Source: Nitrospirota bacterium (lineage in GTDB: Bacteria > Nitrospirota > 9FT-COMBO-42-15 > HDB-SIOI813). Taken from it: DNA of 64,000 nt. Position numbers and translations under genes: made by a program. The first letter of the stretch is position 1. Each line of letters starts with the position of its first letter. Below are positions 16,398 to 24,930 of the stretch, piece after piece. Below the pieces are notes generated by a model that saw only the letters and a list, made by a program, of their open reading frames with translations, did not search any database and was not told the origin of the DNA. Location of the stretch: the NCBI GenBank assembly GCA_020851375.1, contig JADZCV010000014.1, positions 1 to 64,000 of the forward strand. Reading direction: 5' to 3'.

Positions 16398-17427
16398 AGA
16401 AACATCTAAATACACTTTTTGTGACCACTCAGGGGGGCGTATCTCTCCAAAGAAGGAGAAACGGTCGTCGTGAAGGTGGATAATGAAGTGCGTCTGCGCA
16501 CACCTGTTCACACAATCGGTGGCATTGTCTGCTTCGGGCAGATATCCTGCAGCCCATACCTGATGGGATTCTGTGCTGAGAATAGTGTGGCTGTCAGTTT
16601 TCTCACAGAAAACGGTGTTTTATCTTGCAAAGATTCAGGGGCCGGTATCCGGCAATGTCCTTCTGCGGCGGGAACAGTACCGCCGGGCAGATGACCAGAA
16701 TAAATCTGCATTCATAGCACGCTCGGTATTGACGGGCAAGATCGCCAACTGCCGGACCGTGCTTCAGCGTGCACTGAGAGATCATTCAGACAAGATTGAT
16801 GCAGAGGCAATATCACAGGCATCACAGCGACTTTCAGGTTATCTTAGGAGATTAAGTTCTGATCAGACGCTGGATGTATTGCGGGGAATCGAGGGGGAAT
16901 CGGCGTATACATACTTTAGTGTCTTTGACCATCTCGTAACTTCACAGAAAGATGATTTCAAATTCCATGAACGTAGCCGCAGACCGCCGCTGGATAAGGT
17001 AAACTGCATGCTTTCATTTCTCTACACGATTGTAATGCATGATGTACGTTCAGCGCTTGAGACGGCAGGACTTGACCCTGCGGTCGGTTTCCTCCACAGG
17101 GACCGCCCTGGCAGATACGGGCTTGCCCTTGACATGATGGAGGAATTTCGCCCCTTCTTTGCTGACCGTCTTGCCATCTCATTGATAAATCTTTGCCAGG
17201 TTCAGGGAAGGGGTTTCCAGAAAAAAGAATCTGGTGCTGTGATGATGGATGATGACACGAGAAAGACGGTACTGGTGGCCTATCAGAAGCGGAAACAGGA
17301 GGAAATATTGCATCCCTTTCTAAAAGAGAGAGTGACGATAGGTCTGATTTTTCATACGCAGGCATTGTTAATGGCGCGTTATCTGCGGGGGGACATGGAT
17401 AATTATCCTCCATTCATATGGAAGTGA
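16394..17427 (+). pseudogene. cas1: cas1 (type I-C) broken by two +1 frameshifts
   Basis: Joined over three frames this is a full type I-C Cas1 of about 343 residues, the adaptation integrase. Frame 1 starts at ATG 16394 (MKKHLNTLFVTTQG) and shifts in a run of six G (16432-16437); removing one G gives AYLSKEGETVVVKVDNEV. The second shift lies in TTTT at 16618-16621; removing one T gives ENGVYLAKIQGPVSGN. The catalytic set is intact: Glu in GIEGESAYTYF, His in GFLHRDRPG and the acidic MMEEFRPF. Both lesions are in homopolymers, so sequencing error is possible. It is followed 9 bases later by cas2. Confidence 0.85.
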
Positions 17428-17436
17428 GTACAAGAT

Positions 17437-17727
17437 ATGTTTGTGATTGTAAGTTATGATGTTGCTACTGATGATGGTAAAGGACAGCGCCGTTTGCGCA
17501 GGGTGGCTCGTGCATGTATGGATTATGGACAAAGGGTTCAGTATTCTGTGTTTGAATGTATTGTTGATCCGGCACAGTGGACGATGTTGAAGAATAGGTT
17601 TATTTCTGAGATTGATCCGCAGAAAGACAGCCTGAGATTTTACTATCTTGGCTCTAACTGGAAACATCGGGTGGAGCATGTCGGCGCAAAGACGCCTGTT
17701 GATCAGGAAGGACCGCTGATTATTTAA
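17437..17727 (+). CDS. cas2: CRISPR-associated endoribonuclease/integration factor Cas2
   Basis: A 96-residue Cas2 of the I-C type, opening with MFVIVSYDVATDDGKGQRRLRRVARAC; the Asp in SYD is the conserved active-site residue. RVQYSVFECIVDPAQW and RFYYLGSNW are further family blocks. Cas2 dimers bridge Cas1 dimers during spacer integration. The frame is intact although cas1 just upstream is not. An AT-rich leader-like region and a single degenerate repeat follow. Confidence 0.95.
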   Translation: MFVIVSYDVATDDGKGQRRLRRVARACMDYGQRVQYSVFECIVDPAQWTMLKNRFISEIDPQKDSLRFYYLGSNWKHRVEHVGAKTPVDQEGPLII

Positions 17728-17909
17728 TATATCTGCGAACCTCAAGTTCGCAGGATTTTCCTGCAGGGTTCGCATAGCTTTAAAAGTTATTTATTTTCCG
17801 GAGTTATGGAAAAGTTCTTTGACAACTTAATATTTTTTTACACTAAATTTAAGGATTCGCACAAAATAGGAAAAAAAGTTGTTTGCGTTCAATAAGTTAT
17901 AAGAACACC
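17728..17909 (+). promoter_or_regulatory. CRISPR leader-like AT-rich region
   Basis: Between cas2 and the relic repeat lie about 180 bases. They begin with an inverted TGCGAACC/GGGTTCGCA pair (17733-17776), a feature often seen just behind cas2 in I-C loci, and continue with A/T runs up to AATAAGTTATAAGAACACC, directly abutting the repeat. This is what a leader would look like. Confidence 0.55.
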
Positions 17910-17941
17910 GTCGCCACTCGTGCAGGGGCGTGGTATGTAAA
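17910..17941 (+). CRISPR. Single degenerate type I-C repeat (array collapsed)
   Basis: The 32 bases begin GTCGCCACTCGTGCAGGGG and continue CGTGGTATGTAAA. The first 24 follow the I-C repeat pattern (GTCGC, CCT stem, GGGGCGTGG) and can form a stem CGCCACT/AGGGGCG with one mismatch; the usual ATTGAAAC end has decayed to TATGTAAA. No second repeat or spacer was found up to the next gene, so the array is reduced to one terminal unit. Confidence 0.6.
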
Positions 17942-18029
17942 AAGAATAGAACAAAGCATTTATTAAATGATACTGTAGACATCAGGAGTGCCCCGGTATA
18001 CGATTACTGTAGAATAAAAGGGGACAGAC

Positions 18030-19103
18030 GTGATTATTCCAGAACCTCGCATCTATATGACGGTCGTGGCATTCTCAGTAATCATTTTTCTCTGTGAAGG
18101 TTTTGAGACTGCAACTGCTCAGGAGAGTAATACCGTTCCTGAGCATCAATCTGAGGCAACCACTGTAACACCGGAGAAACCAGTGATGGAAACAGGCCCA
18201 TGCGCCGCCTCCGAAGTTAGCGGAGAGACATGGCTGGATCAGACGCATAATTTCATGGCCCAAAAATTCTGTGAGCCGGCAATATGGTTTGATAGTTTTT
18301 TTGGTGAGGAACATGTTTTGGAGGATCTCCTGCCCGGCACTTTTGTCAAATTGAGAAATTCAGCCAGGTGGACAGAGGGGGAGAACCTTGAATATCTCCC
18401 TGATTTCAGTGCCTCGTGGCGACTGCCCCGACTCGAGAAATTGCTGAAAAAGGCGAGGGTTTTTATCGTCTCGGGATCTGATGCTGACAAATTCACGACC
18501 CAGCCAGGCCTGCCTTTCAATCCGGGAGTTGACCCGGCAACGGGAATCAGAAAAGCCAGCGTAGGCGTACGAATGGACTTCGTTACCTGGCTTCGTTCAC
18601 TTGTCAGTATTGATACGGGTATGATAATCAATGCGCCCCTCGACCCCTTTATCAGGATACGGTACCAGTACACGAAGCCATTTGGCAAGGTTTTCCTCAT
18701 CCGCTTTACCGAATCCGCTCTTACGAGATATACGGAAAATTTCACTGAAACATCGCAGATAGATATTGAGAGAGAGATTACCACATTTACATTAATCCGG
18801 TGGAACAATTATGCAACCTATACCGGTGGAATGGCAGGAATTACCGGGAATACCGGTGTCAGCCTTATCACTCAATTGACACCCGTGAGCGCAATTTCCT
18901 ATGATTTGAGCATGTGGGGGGTGAATCATCCAGAGTGGACTGTTCAAAATGTCCGGGTAGGGTCACGATATCGGCAGAATTTCTACCGGCCCTGGCTTTT
19001 TTTCGAGGTTTCCCCTGAAGTGCTCTGGCCTGAAGATGAGAGAAGCCACAGGCATGCCGTCTATGCTGCTATGGCTACGATTGAAATGCAATTCGGCAAA
19101 TAA
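18030..19103 (+). CDS. Exported outer-membrane-like protein, hypothetical
   Basis: A 357-residue protein starting with GTG at 18030 behind GGGGACA. A hydrophobic signal (VVAFSVIIFLCEGFETATA) is followed by a Thr/Glu-rich linker to about residue 60. A domain with WFDSFFGEE, SARWTEGENLEYLPDF and many amphipathic strands follows (FLIRFTESALTRYTENF, SLITQLTPVSAISYDLSMWG), finishing with the strand ATIEMQFGK. This resembles a barrel of about 14 strands in the outer membrane. I do not recognise a named family. Its neighbours (CRISPR relic, Fic) suggest no shared job. Confidence 0.75.
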   Translation: MIIPEPRIYMTVVAFSVIIFLCEGFETATAQESNTVPEHQSEATTVTPEKPVMETGPCAASEVSGETWLDQTHNFMAQKFCEPAIWFDSFFGEEHVLEDLLPGTFVKLRNSARWTEGENLEYLPDFSASWRLPRLEKLLKKARVFIVSGSDADKFTTQPGLPFNPGVDPATGIRKASVGVRMDFVTWLRSLVSIDTGMIINAPLDPFIRIRYQYTKPFGKVFLIRFTESALTRYTENFTETSQIDIEREITTFTLIRWNNYATYTGGMAGITGNTGVSLITQLTPVSAISYDLSMWGVNHPEWTVQNVRVGSRYRQNFYRPWLFFEVSPEVLWPEDERSHRHAVYAAMATIEMQFGK

Positions 19104-19154
19104 ACACCTGCCTTAAATTGTTATCCCTATGAGATGCCGGGCTTTACAATAACC

Positions 19155-19184
19155 TTGACATAAACTTTACAAAACAGCTATGAT
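19155..19184 (+). promoter_or_regulatory. Promoter of fic, likely leaderless
   Basis: TTGACA (19155-19160), an 18-base spacer and TATGAT (19179-19184). The first in-frame ATG of the open frame (19180) lies inside the -10, so the ATG at 19192, seven bases behind the -10, is the probable start and the transcript would have essentially no leader. Confidence 0.6.
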
Positions 19185-19191
19185 TTACAGT

Positions 19192-20211
19192 ATGTATAAA
19201 CCTGTTTTCAGGATAAGCACTGAGCTGCTTAGCCTTCTGACTCTTGCAGCAGAGATCAGGGCATGGATCAACTCTGCATTGCTTGACGTCACGTGGCTGC
19301 CGGTCCTTCAACGTGAAACATCGGTACGACTTGCCCATTCCTCGACCGCCATCGAGGGAAACCCACTGACACTACCGGAGGTGGAGGCACTCGCCCGAGG
19401 AGAGGAAATCGGCGCGAGAGCCAGGGACAGGCAGGAGATACTTAATGCCCTTGCGGCCATGAACTGGATATGGGACAGGAAGACCGGCACGCCAATTAAA
19501 GAATCCGACCTTTTGCGCCTTCACCGGATGCTCACCCGCAAGACTCTGCCAGACGAACAATCAGGGCATTACAAGACTCGTCAGAACAGAATAGTTGACC
19601 ACAGGGGCATTACTGTCAATACGCCACCTATACCGGATAAGGCCAGTCCGCTAACACTGGAGCTCATAGAATGGATTAATTCCAAAGGATCTGAAACCCT
19701 GCATCCCATCATCGCAGGAGCTATAGCCCATCACCGGCTTGTCTCCATCCATCCCTTTACAGACGGAAACGGACGTATCTCAAGAGCGCTTGCCATCTGG
19801 CTTTTCTACACGAGGGGCTTTGATACTCATCATCTTTTTGCCCTTGACGAGTTTTTTGAACAGGACAGGCAGCGTTATTATCAGAAGATCCAGCAGGCAA
19901 GGGACCTTGATGATGATCTCACTTATTGGCTTGAATATGTGGCAGAGGGAATAGTGGCAACACTGAATAAGGTAAAAGAACGGATAGTCGGGCTGCAGAT
20001 TACAACAAGGGCTCCCCGAATAATGCTTACGAAGCGGCAGGAAGATATACTCCGGCTTTTAAGAGACAAGGGGAGGGTCAGGTCGCCAGATATAGAAAAG
20101 GCCTTTTCTATTACAAGGGCACGCATCAGTCAGATAATCAAACCTCTGATAGACGCAGGGCTCGTCATCCGTGAAGGCCGGACCAGGGCTACAACATATC
20201 GCCTCCTCTGA
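19192..20211 (+). CDS. Fic family AMP-transferase with N-terminal inhibitory helix and HTH
   Basis: A 339-residue class II Fic protein. The inhibitory helix motif S-x-x-x-E-G is SSTAIEG (about residues 50-56 from this start), followed by the Fic core HPFTDGNGRISRA with catalytic His and the phosphate-binding loop. A C-terminal winged helix (RQEDILRLLRDKGRVRSPDIEKAF) implies DNA binding. Such proteins transfer AMP to hydroxyl groups of target proteins and are usually self-inhibited. ATG 19192 was preferred because the earlier ATG overlaps the -10. The gene converges on the last gene of the Ehr operon. Confidence 0.9.
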   Translation: MYKPVFRISTELLSLLTLAAEIRAWINSALLDVTWLPVLQRETSVRLAHSSTAIEGNPLTLPEVEALARGEEIGARARDRQEILNALAAMNWIWDRKTGTPIKESDLLRLHRMLTRKTLPDEQSGHYKTRQNRIVDHRGITVNTPPIPDKASPLTLELIEWINSKGSETLHPIIAGAIAHHRLVSIHPFTDGNGRISRALAIWLFYTRGFDTHHLFALDEFFEQDRQRYYQKIQQARDLDDDLTYWLEYVAEGIVATLNKVKERIVGLQITTRAPRIMLTKRQEDILRLLRDKGRVRSPDIEKAFSITRARISQIIKPLIDAGLVIREGRTRATTYRLL

Positions 20212-20238
20212 TCCGTCCATCATGGGGCCAAATAATTC

Positions 20239-20757
20239 TCAGGCAGCCTCAGGTCTGATAACGCTAAGAATGCCCCTGAGCAAATCAACCGGTTTGGGCG
20301 GACAGCCTTTTATATATGCATCTACCATGATGACCTTTCCTATGCCGCCGAGGGATGCATAGCCTTCACCGAATATTCCACCATTAAATCCGCAATCACC
20401 TGCTGCAACGACCAGTTTTGGGGGAGGGGTTGCGTTGTAGGTCCTTCGTAACGCAATCTCCATGTTCCGCGTAGCAGGTCCTGTAACAAGGAGCATGTCG
20501 GCAAATCTTGGAGAGGCGGTGAAATGGATGCCGAAGCGCTCGCAGTTATAGATAGGATTATTCATGGCATGGAGTTCCAGTTCGCAGGCATTGCATGAAC
20601 CGGCATCCACTGCACGGATGGTCAGACTCCCATGAAAACACCTGCGTATGGTCTCTTCTAGTTCCTGACCGACTATCTCGATCTCTGCCTCTGCAATGGC
20701 TGGTAGAGGTTCGGTAACTATGCCTGTCCTGAAAATTTGATGAAGAATTCTTAGCAT
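20239..20757 (-). CDS. hyfI: Ehr/Hyf-like small subunit (NuoB family)
   Basis: A 172-residue NuoB/HyfI-type iron-sulfur protein. The four cysteines of the proximal cluster N2 are seen: the pair in GSCNACELEL, one in AAGDCGF and one in KGCPPKP. It would pass electrons next to the large subunit HyfG on the cytoplasmic face. It is the last gene of the operon and is cut off from hyfG by 542 bases of repeats and hairpins, so its level may be set separately. No NuoI/HyfH polyferredoxin gene accompanies it. Confidence 0.88.
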   Translation of the reverse strand: MLRILHQIFRTGIVTEPLPAIAEAEIEIVGQELEETIRRCFHGSLTIRAVDAGSCNACELELHAMNNPIYNCERFGIHFTASPRFADMLLVTGPATRNMEIALRRTYNATPPPKLVVAAGDCGFNGGIFGEGYASLGGIGKVIMVDAYIKGCPPKPVDLLRGILSVIRPEAA

Positions 20758-20799
20758 TTTCTATCTCCCAGCTTCACTCGAAAATACTCCTAAGTACCC

Positions 20800-20894
20800 G
20801 TCATTCCCACGGAACCTGTCCCCGCATGATTTAAGCGGGGAGTGGGAATCCAGAACCAGGCCTCGGTCTGGATTCCCGCTTACGCGGGAATGAC
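20800..20894. repeat. Repeat family A, copy 2
   Basis: 95 bases from GTCATTCCCACGG to CGCGGGAATGAC. It is almost identical to the copy at 22990-23084, which lies on the other side of hyfG. Confidence 0.9.
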
Positions 20895-20911
20895 GTTTTC
20901 ATGAACCTTGA

Positions 20912-20938
20912 TGAGCCCTGAGCTTGTCGAAAGGCTCA
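20912..20938. repeat. TGAGCC palindrome, copy 1
   Basis: TGAGCCCTGAGCTTGTCGA then AAGGCTCA; the ends TGAGCC and GGCTCA pair. It is followed by TGACGGTTC, shared with 21126-21152 and 23102-23116. Confidence 0.75.
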
Positions 20939-21038
20939 TGACGGTTCATCTGAAAACTCCCATTATTTACCACAAAGATATAAAGGACGCAAAAAATTAT
21001 ATTTCAGATACATCATCCAATAATGCTCTTGTCTACCT

Positions 21039-21107
21039 GTCATTCCCACGCAAGTGGGAATCCAGAACCAAGCCATCGTTCTGGATTCCCGCTTACGCGG
21101 GAATGAC
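21039..21107. repeat. Repeat family A, copy 3 (short form)
   Basis: 69 bases from GTCATTCCCACGCAAGTGGG to CGCGGGAATGAC; the middle CCTGTCCCCGC segment of the long form is absent. Confidence 0.9.
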
Positions 21108-21125
21108 GTTTTTCATGACCCTTGG

Positions 21126-21152
21126 TGAGCCCTGAGCTGGTCGAGGGGCTCA
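21126..21152. repeat. TGAGCC palindrome, copy 2
   Basis: TGAGCCCTGAGCTGGTCGA then GGGGCTCA, with paired ends. It follows repeat A copy 3 by 18 bases, as copy 1 follows repeat A copy 2. Confidence 0.75.
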
Positions 21153-21183
21153 TGACGGTTCACCTGAAAAGCCTCTTTGTGAT

Positions 21184-21225
21184 GGGGGCACATCTCATCG
21201 GGCGTTCCAAATGCGATGTGTCCCC
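21184..21225. repeat. Inverted repeat GGGGGCACATC/GATGTGTCCCC
   Basis: Eleven-base arms (21184-21194 and 21215-21225, one G-T pair) around a 20-base loop. It could be a structured RNA element between hyfG and hyfI. Confidence 0.55.
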
Positions 21226-21264
21226 AAGTGCCTCTTCATATTTACCTATTCAAGCAACGTCGAA

Positions 21265-21301
21265 AGTTGACGCTCAAAAAGGTCCATTTGAGGCGTCAAC
21301 T
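21265..21301. repeat. Inverted repeat just behind the hyfG stop
   Basis: AGTTGACGCTCAAA pairs with TTTGAGGCGTCAACT with a one-base bulge. It reaches into the hyfG stop codon. No T-run follows on the minus strand, so it is more likely a processing or stability hairpin than an intrinsic terminator. Confidence 0.55.
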
Positions 21302-22961
21302 ATAAATCGTGTCCTGAATATGACTGATTAAAACTCTTATTGCATACCGGAAAATCAGGGACGATATTCCCATGGATTGCAAGTTCCAGTGCAATCCAGT
21401 TTACACTTGATGGGTCTCTGACCATGCACCGGTTGATCTCCCCTTTCGGACCTGACTGAAGCCAGTATATAATCTCTCCCCGCCATCCCTCGACTACGGC
21501 AAATCCTGTACGTTCTGCCGAAGCCCCCACCCTCACCCTTTCCCTCTCCCTGAGGGAGAGGGAATTTTCATTTTCCCTGGTGGGCTGCACTCTCATGATC
21601 GGTTCACCCGATGGAAGATCAATCCTGCCTTCCGGCATATTATCCAGTATTTCACGAATCATTCGTAGTGATTCCCTTATCTCTTCAATCCTAACCCATA
21701 CGCGGGCATGAATGTCACCGCTATGCAGGACTGTCATCTTCGGGATTATCCGGTCATATGGTGGAAACGGGTTCTGAACACGGCAGTCTAAACCTATCCC
21801 GCTGGCCCGCGCTACAAAGCCAACCACACCGAGTTCCCTTGCATCTTCCTCAGGGAGAACGCCTGCATCCCTTACCCTGTCTTCGAGTGATGAGTTTCCA
21901 TCATATATTATAACGAGCCTTTCGAACTCTGACTTTAACCGAGCCACTTCTCTAAGTATCTCCTCTTTCCCTTCTGTTGTTAAGTCAACAGAGACTCCAC
22001 CTGGAACGACCCTGTCCATCATAAAGCGATGACCAAATAGTTTGTCATTTGTCCGCAACACAGTCTCTCTCAGAATAGAGAACTGATGGTGTATAAATGC
22101 AAATGCAACGTCATTGCATATGGCGCCTATATCGCCAAAATGATTGGCTACCCTCTCCATTTCAAGCATCAGTGCTCGAAGCCATAAGGCACGCCCGGGA
22201 GGCACACATCCTGTCATTGCCTCCAATGCCCTGCAATAAGCAAGTGTATGCGCAACGGTGGTATCGCCAGATACACGCCCGGCAAGCTTTGCACCCTCCA
22301 CCCAGGTCAGGGACTCAAACTTTTTTTCTATCCCCTTGTGAACATAGCCCAACCTTTCTTCCAGGTGGAGAATGTCCTCTCCTACTGCCTGAAAGCGGAA
22401 GTGGCCCGGCTCGATAATCCCGGCATGGATAGGTCCGACGGCTATCTCATAAACACCTTCCCCTTCAGCCCTTATCCACTGATATTCACCAGTTATGCGC
22501 TCCATCGTCCTTGATGGATCGAATCCCTTTCTCAGTGGATATGCATCCTCCGGCCAGTCCTCGTGCTTAATCCATGGCCTTGGATCAGGATGGCCGGCAG
22601 GTATAACCCCCATGAGGCTTCTCATCTGCCTTTCAAAACGGGAGGCAGGGATAAACTTTTTGGTAAGGCTTGGGAATGTTGGATCCTCAGCGGGTAAGCG
22701 ACAATAGATAATGATATACTCAGAATCCAGATAAAAACAGGCATAGATGCCAAATCCCGCCCCTCCCGCTCTCCCCATTCTTGTTTCGTCTGTCGCCCAT
22801 TCGGCGGCAAGCCTTGCCCCGGCCTTCTTCATCGCCCTCGCGGCATCTATGAATCTTTCGAGTGGAACGAGAAATGCGGGTATAGTATCCGGATAAGCCA
22901 ACTCATCTCTGCTGGCATCGGAACCTAATGTTGTGATGATGGTATGTAATAAGTTATCCAT
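21300..22961 (-). CDS. hyfG: Ehr/Hyf-like large subunit without NiFe ligands (NuoCD fusion)
   Basis: A 553-residue protein. The first 170 residues are a NuoC-like 30-kDa domain, the rest a NuoD/[NiFe] large-subunit-like domain (GPIHAGIIEPGHFRFQAVGE, HLEERLGYVHKGIEKKFE). At the place of the first NiFe motif it reads GRVSGDTTVAH without the Cys pair, and the C-terminus (RDPSSVNWIALELAIHGNI, then PVCNKSFNQSYSGHDL) has no DPCxxC. It therefore cannot hold a NiFe centre and belongs with the energy-converting hydrogenase-related (Ehr) complexes. The true electron acceptor is unknown. Confidence 0.9.
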   Translation of the reverse strand: MDNLLHTIITTLGSDASRDELAYPDTIPAFLVPLERFIDAARAMKKAGARLAAEWATDETRMGRAGGAGFGIYACFYLDSEYIIIYCRLPAEDPTFPSLTKKFIPASRFERQMRSLMGVIPAGHPDPRPWIKHEDWPEDAYPLRKGFDPSRTMERITGEYQWIRAEGEGVYEIAVGPIHAGIIEPGHFRFQAVGEDILHLEERLGYVHKGIEKKFESLTWVEGAKLAGRVSGDTTVAHTLAYCRALEAMTGCVPPGRALWLRALMLEMERVANHFGDIGAICNDVAFAFIHHQFSILRETVLRTNDKLFGHRFMMDRVVPGGVSVDLTTEGKEEILREVARLKSEFERLVIIYDGNSSLEDRVRDAGVLPEEDARELGVVGFVARASGIGLDCRVQNPFPPYDRIIPKMTVLHSGDIHARVWVRIEEIRESLRMIREILDNMPEGRIDLPSGEPIMRVQPTRENENSLSLRERERVRVGASAERTGFAVVEGWRGEIIYWLQSGPKGEINRCMVRDPSSVNWIALELAIHGNIVPDFPVCNKSFNQSYSGHDL

Positions 22962-22989
22962 ATTTCACCTGAAAATGCTCCTAAGTACC

Positions 22990-23084
22990 CTCATTCCCAC
23001 GGAACCTGTCCCCGCATGATTTAAGCGGGGAGTTGGAATCCAGAACCAGGCCTCGGTCTGGATTCCCGCTTACGCGGGAATGAC
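22990..23084. repeat. Repeat family A, copy 4
   Basis: 95 bases from CTCATTCCCACGG to CGCGGGAATGAC, followed by the small palindrome TGAACCTGAGGTTCA (23102-23116). The first base differs from the other copies. Confidence 0.9.
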
Positions 23085-23141
23085 GTTTTCATGAACCTTG
23101 GTGAACCTGAGGTTCATGACGGTTCACCTGAAAACCCGGTT

Positions 23142-23219
23142 CAAATCCCCCCTATCCCCCCTTTACTAAAGGGGGGAACTGATTTCCCCCTTTGAAAAAG
23201 GGGGACTAAGGGGGATTTT
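23142..23219. repeat. Repeat family B, copy 2
   Basis: A close copy of 11649-11728, from AAATCCCCCCTATCC to AAGGGGGATTTT. It sits in the 337-base gap between hyfG and hyfF together with a repeat A copy and a TCATTGC run; the gap contains no gene. Confidence 0.85.
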
Positions 23220-23254
23220 CATCTGCCTTTGTAAACACTGTCTTACATCGGTTT

Positions 23255-23297
23255 ACTCATTGCTCATTACTCATTGCTCATTGCTTCCCATTCATTG
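23255..23297. repeat. Short tandem TCATTGC-type repeat, locus 2
   Basis: ACTCATTGCTCATTACTCA and TTGCTCATTGCTTCCC in a row, ending at the stop of hyfF. It matches the runs at 14398-14441 and 25657-25686. Confidence 0.7.
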
Positions 23298-23298
23298 C

Positions 23299-24747
23299 CT
23301 ATTTTAACAGTTCCACTGCCATATGAAACCACCTGGACAGAAAATCCGGCATATACAATCCTATTACAAGGACAAGCGCCATATGCAGAACAACCGGAAT
23401 GTGCGCCACCTTAATTCTGTGCTGATCCGGCGGTATAAGCCCTGAGACCATCGGCTGGACGCGCCGGAAGATGGCTGCAAATGCCACTCCGAGTCCCAGC
23501 AGTAGAAACGGCGTCAGATATGGAGCATCCTTCATCGTTGCTGTAAGGATCAGGAACTCACTGGTAAATACGCCGAAAGGAGGCATTCCTACAATGGCCA
23601 TAACCCCAAAGAGGAGACCCCATCCCACAAGCGGATTACCACGAACAAGTCCCTTTATCTTACTCATCTCCTGCGTACCATGCATCTGTGCCGCATGTCC
23701 CACTGTAAAGAATATGGAGGACTTTGTAAGGCTGTGTACCAGCATGTGAAGCAATGCACCAAAGGTTGCTATAGGTCCCCCAAGTCCAAAGGCAAATGTC
23801 GCGATCCCCATATGCTCTATAGAGGAGTACGCAAACATCCTCTTTATATCCTTCTGACGAAGCAGGGAAAAGGCTGAAACAATTATGGAGAGGATGCCGA
23901 AACCCATCATGACAGCCCCGGCCAGGTTCGTCCCTAATGAGCCATCCACCAGCACCTTGCACCTGACAAGGGCATAGAGGGCTATGTTTAGCAGAAGACC
24001 GGAAAGAACTGCCGATATGGGTGTAGGCCCTTCGCTGTGTGCATCGGGAAGCCAGTTATGAAGGGGTACAAGACCCACCTTTGTCCCGTATCCTACCATA
24101 AGGAACACGAATGCCAACTGAAGCACTGTAGGTTCAAGCTGTCCGCTCACCATATTAAGATTAGTCCAAAGCAATGCCTCTCCACCTTCTCCGAGGACCT
24201 TCTCTGCTGCGAAATAAAGCAGCACTGTCCCGAAGAGAGCGAGGGCTATTCCCACACCACAGAGGATAAAATATTTCCACGCTGCCTCAATTGCTGTAGG
24301 CGTCCTGTAGAGGGACACAAGCAGCACTGTCGAAAGTGTTGCCAGCTCCATCGAGATCCAGAGGACGCCAAGATTATTCGTCAGAAGACAGAGGAGCATG
24401 GCAAATATGAAGAGCTGAAACATGGCGTGGTAGAAACGCATGCCCCATTGGCCGACGCGGCCGTGCTCCCTCTCCCTCCTCATGTAACGCCGGCTGAACA
24501 CAGCAGTAGTCATTGAAACAAAAGAGGTCAGTACAACAAGATACACATTAAATGCATCAATGAAGAAAAACTTCCCTCCTGCGATAAATGAGCCCTGATT
24601 ATAGACCTGAATAGCAAGTGCAACGCTTACGGCAAACGTAGCCAGTGAACAGGCAATATTTATCTCAGGCGCAAACTTCCTGTCCCCGACAAATGCGAGG
24701 ATCGCCGCTGCTATAAATGAGACGCCTAATAAAAGTAAGATCAGCAT
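23299..24747 (-). CDS. hyfF: Ehr/Hyf-like antiporter-type membrane subunit (NuoN/HyfF)
   Basis: A 482-residue membrane protein with about 13-14 helices, of the Mrp/NuoLMN antiporter family. The proton-channel blocks LWISMELATLSTVLLVSLYRT, VPLHNWLPDAHSEGPTPISA with its key Lys/His, and MFAYSSIEHMGIATF are well preserved. It should carry proton or sodium translocation. The size and place match HyfF. The operon order on the minus strand is B, C, E, F, G, I. Confidence 0.9.
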   Translation of the reverse strand: MLILLLLGVSFIAAAILAFVGDRKFAPEINIACSLATFAVSVALAIQVYNQGSFIAGGKFFFIDAFNVYLVVLTSFVSMTTAVFSRRYMRREREHGRVGQWGMRFYHAMFQLFIFAMLLCLLTNNLGVLWISMELATLSTVLLVSLYRTPTAIEAAWKYFILCGVGIALALFGTVLLYFAAEKVLGEGGEALLWTNLNMVSGQLEPTVLQLAFVFLMVGYGTKVGLVPLHNWLPDAHSEGPTPISAVLSGLLLNIALYALVRCKVLVDGSLGTNLAGAVMMGFGILSIIVSAFSLLRQKDIKRMFAYSSIEHMGIATFAFGLGGPIATFGALLHMLVHSLTKSSIFFTVGHAAQMHGTQEMSKIKGLVRGNPLVGWGLLFGVMAIVGMPPFGVFTSEFLILTATMKDAPYLTPFLLLGLGVAFAAIFRRVQPMVSGLIPPDQHRIKVAHIPVVLHMALVLVIGLYMPDFLSRWFHMAVELLK

Positions 24748-24802
24748 AATTAATAACCTTTTACTTGATAATTCCCTATAGTTTGCTACAGGGTTTTCTC
24801 AT

Positions 24803-24889
24803 GTCATTCCCACTCCCCGCAGGATTTAAGCGGGGAGTGGGAATCCAGAATCATGCATCGTTCTGGATTCCTGCTTACGCAGGAATGAC
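24803..24889. repeat. Repeat family A, copy 5
   Basis: 87 bases from GTCATTCCCACTCCCCGC to CGCAGGAATGAC; the inner arms CCCACTCCCCGC/GCGGGGAGTGGG and outer arms nest into a cruciform. It lies between hyfF and hyfE. Confidence 0.9.
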
Positions 24890-24930
24890 TTGGGATGTAC
24901 CTGAATACATTCCAGTTTGCTACAATGTTT

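Larger units (their letters stand above)
20758..21299. other. Repeat-filled gap inside the Ehr operon
   Basis: No gene was found between hyfI and hyfG. The 542 bases are occupied by two repeat A copies, two of the associated TGAGCC palindromes and two strong inverted repeats, all listed separately. Short open frames here are only translations of the repeats. Confidence 0.75.

Noticed and set aside
23471-24516. Plus-strand frames inside hyfF
   Set aside because: They are antisense shadows of a strongly conserved membrane protein.
20800-24889. GTCATTCCC repeats as a CRISPR array
   Set aside because: The copies are 70-100 bases long, palindromic over their full length and separated by whole genes, not by uniform short spacers.
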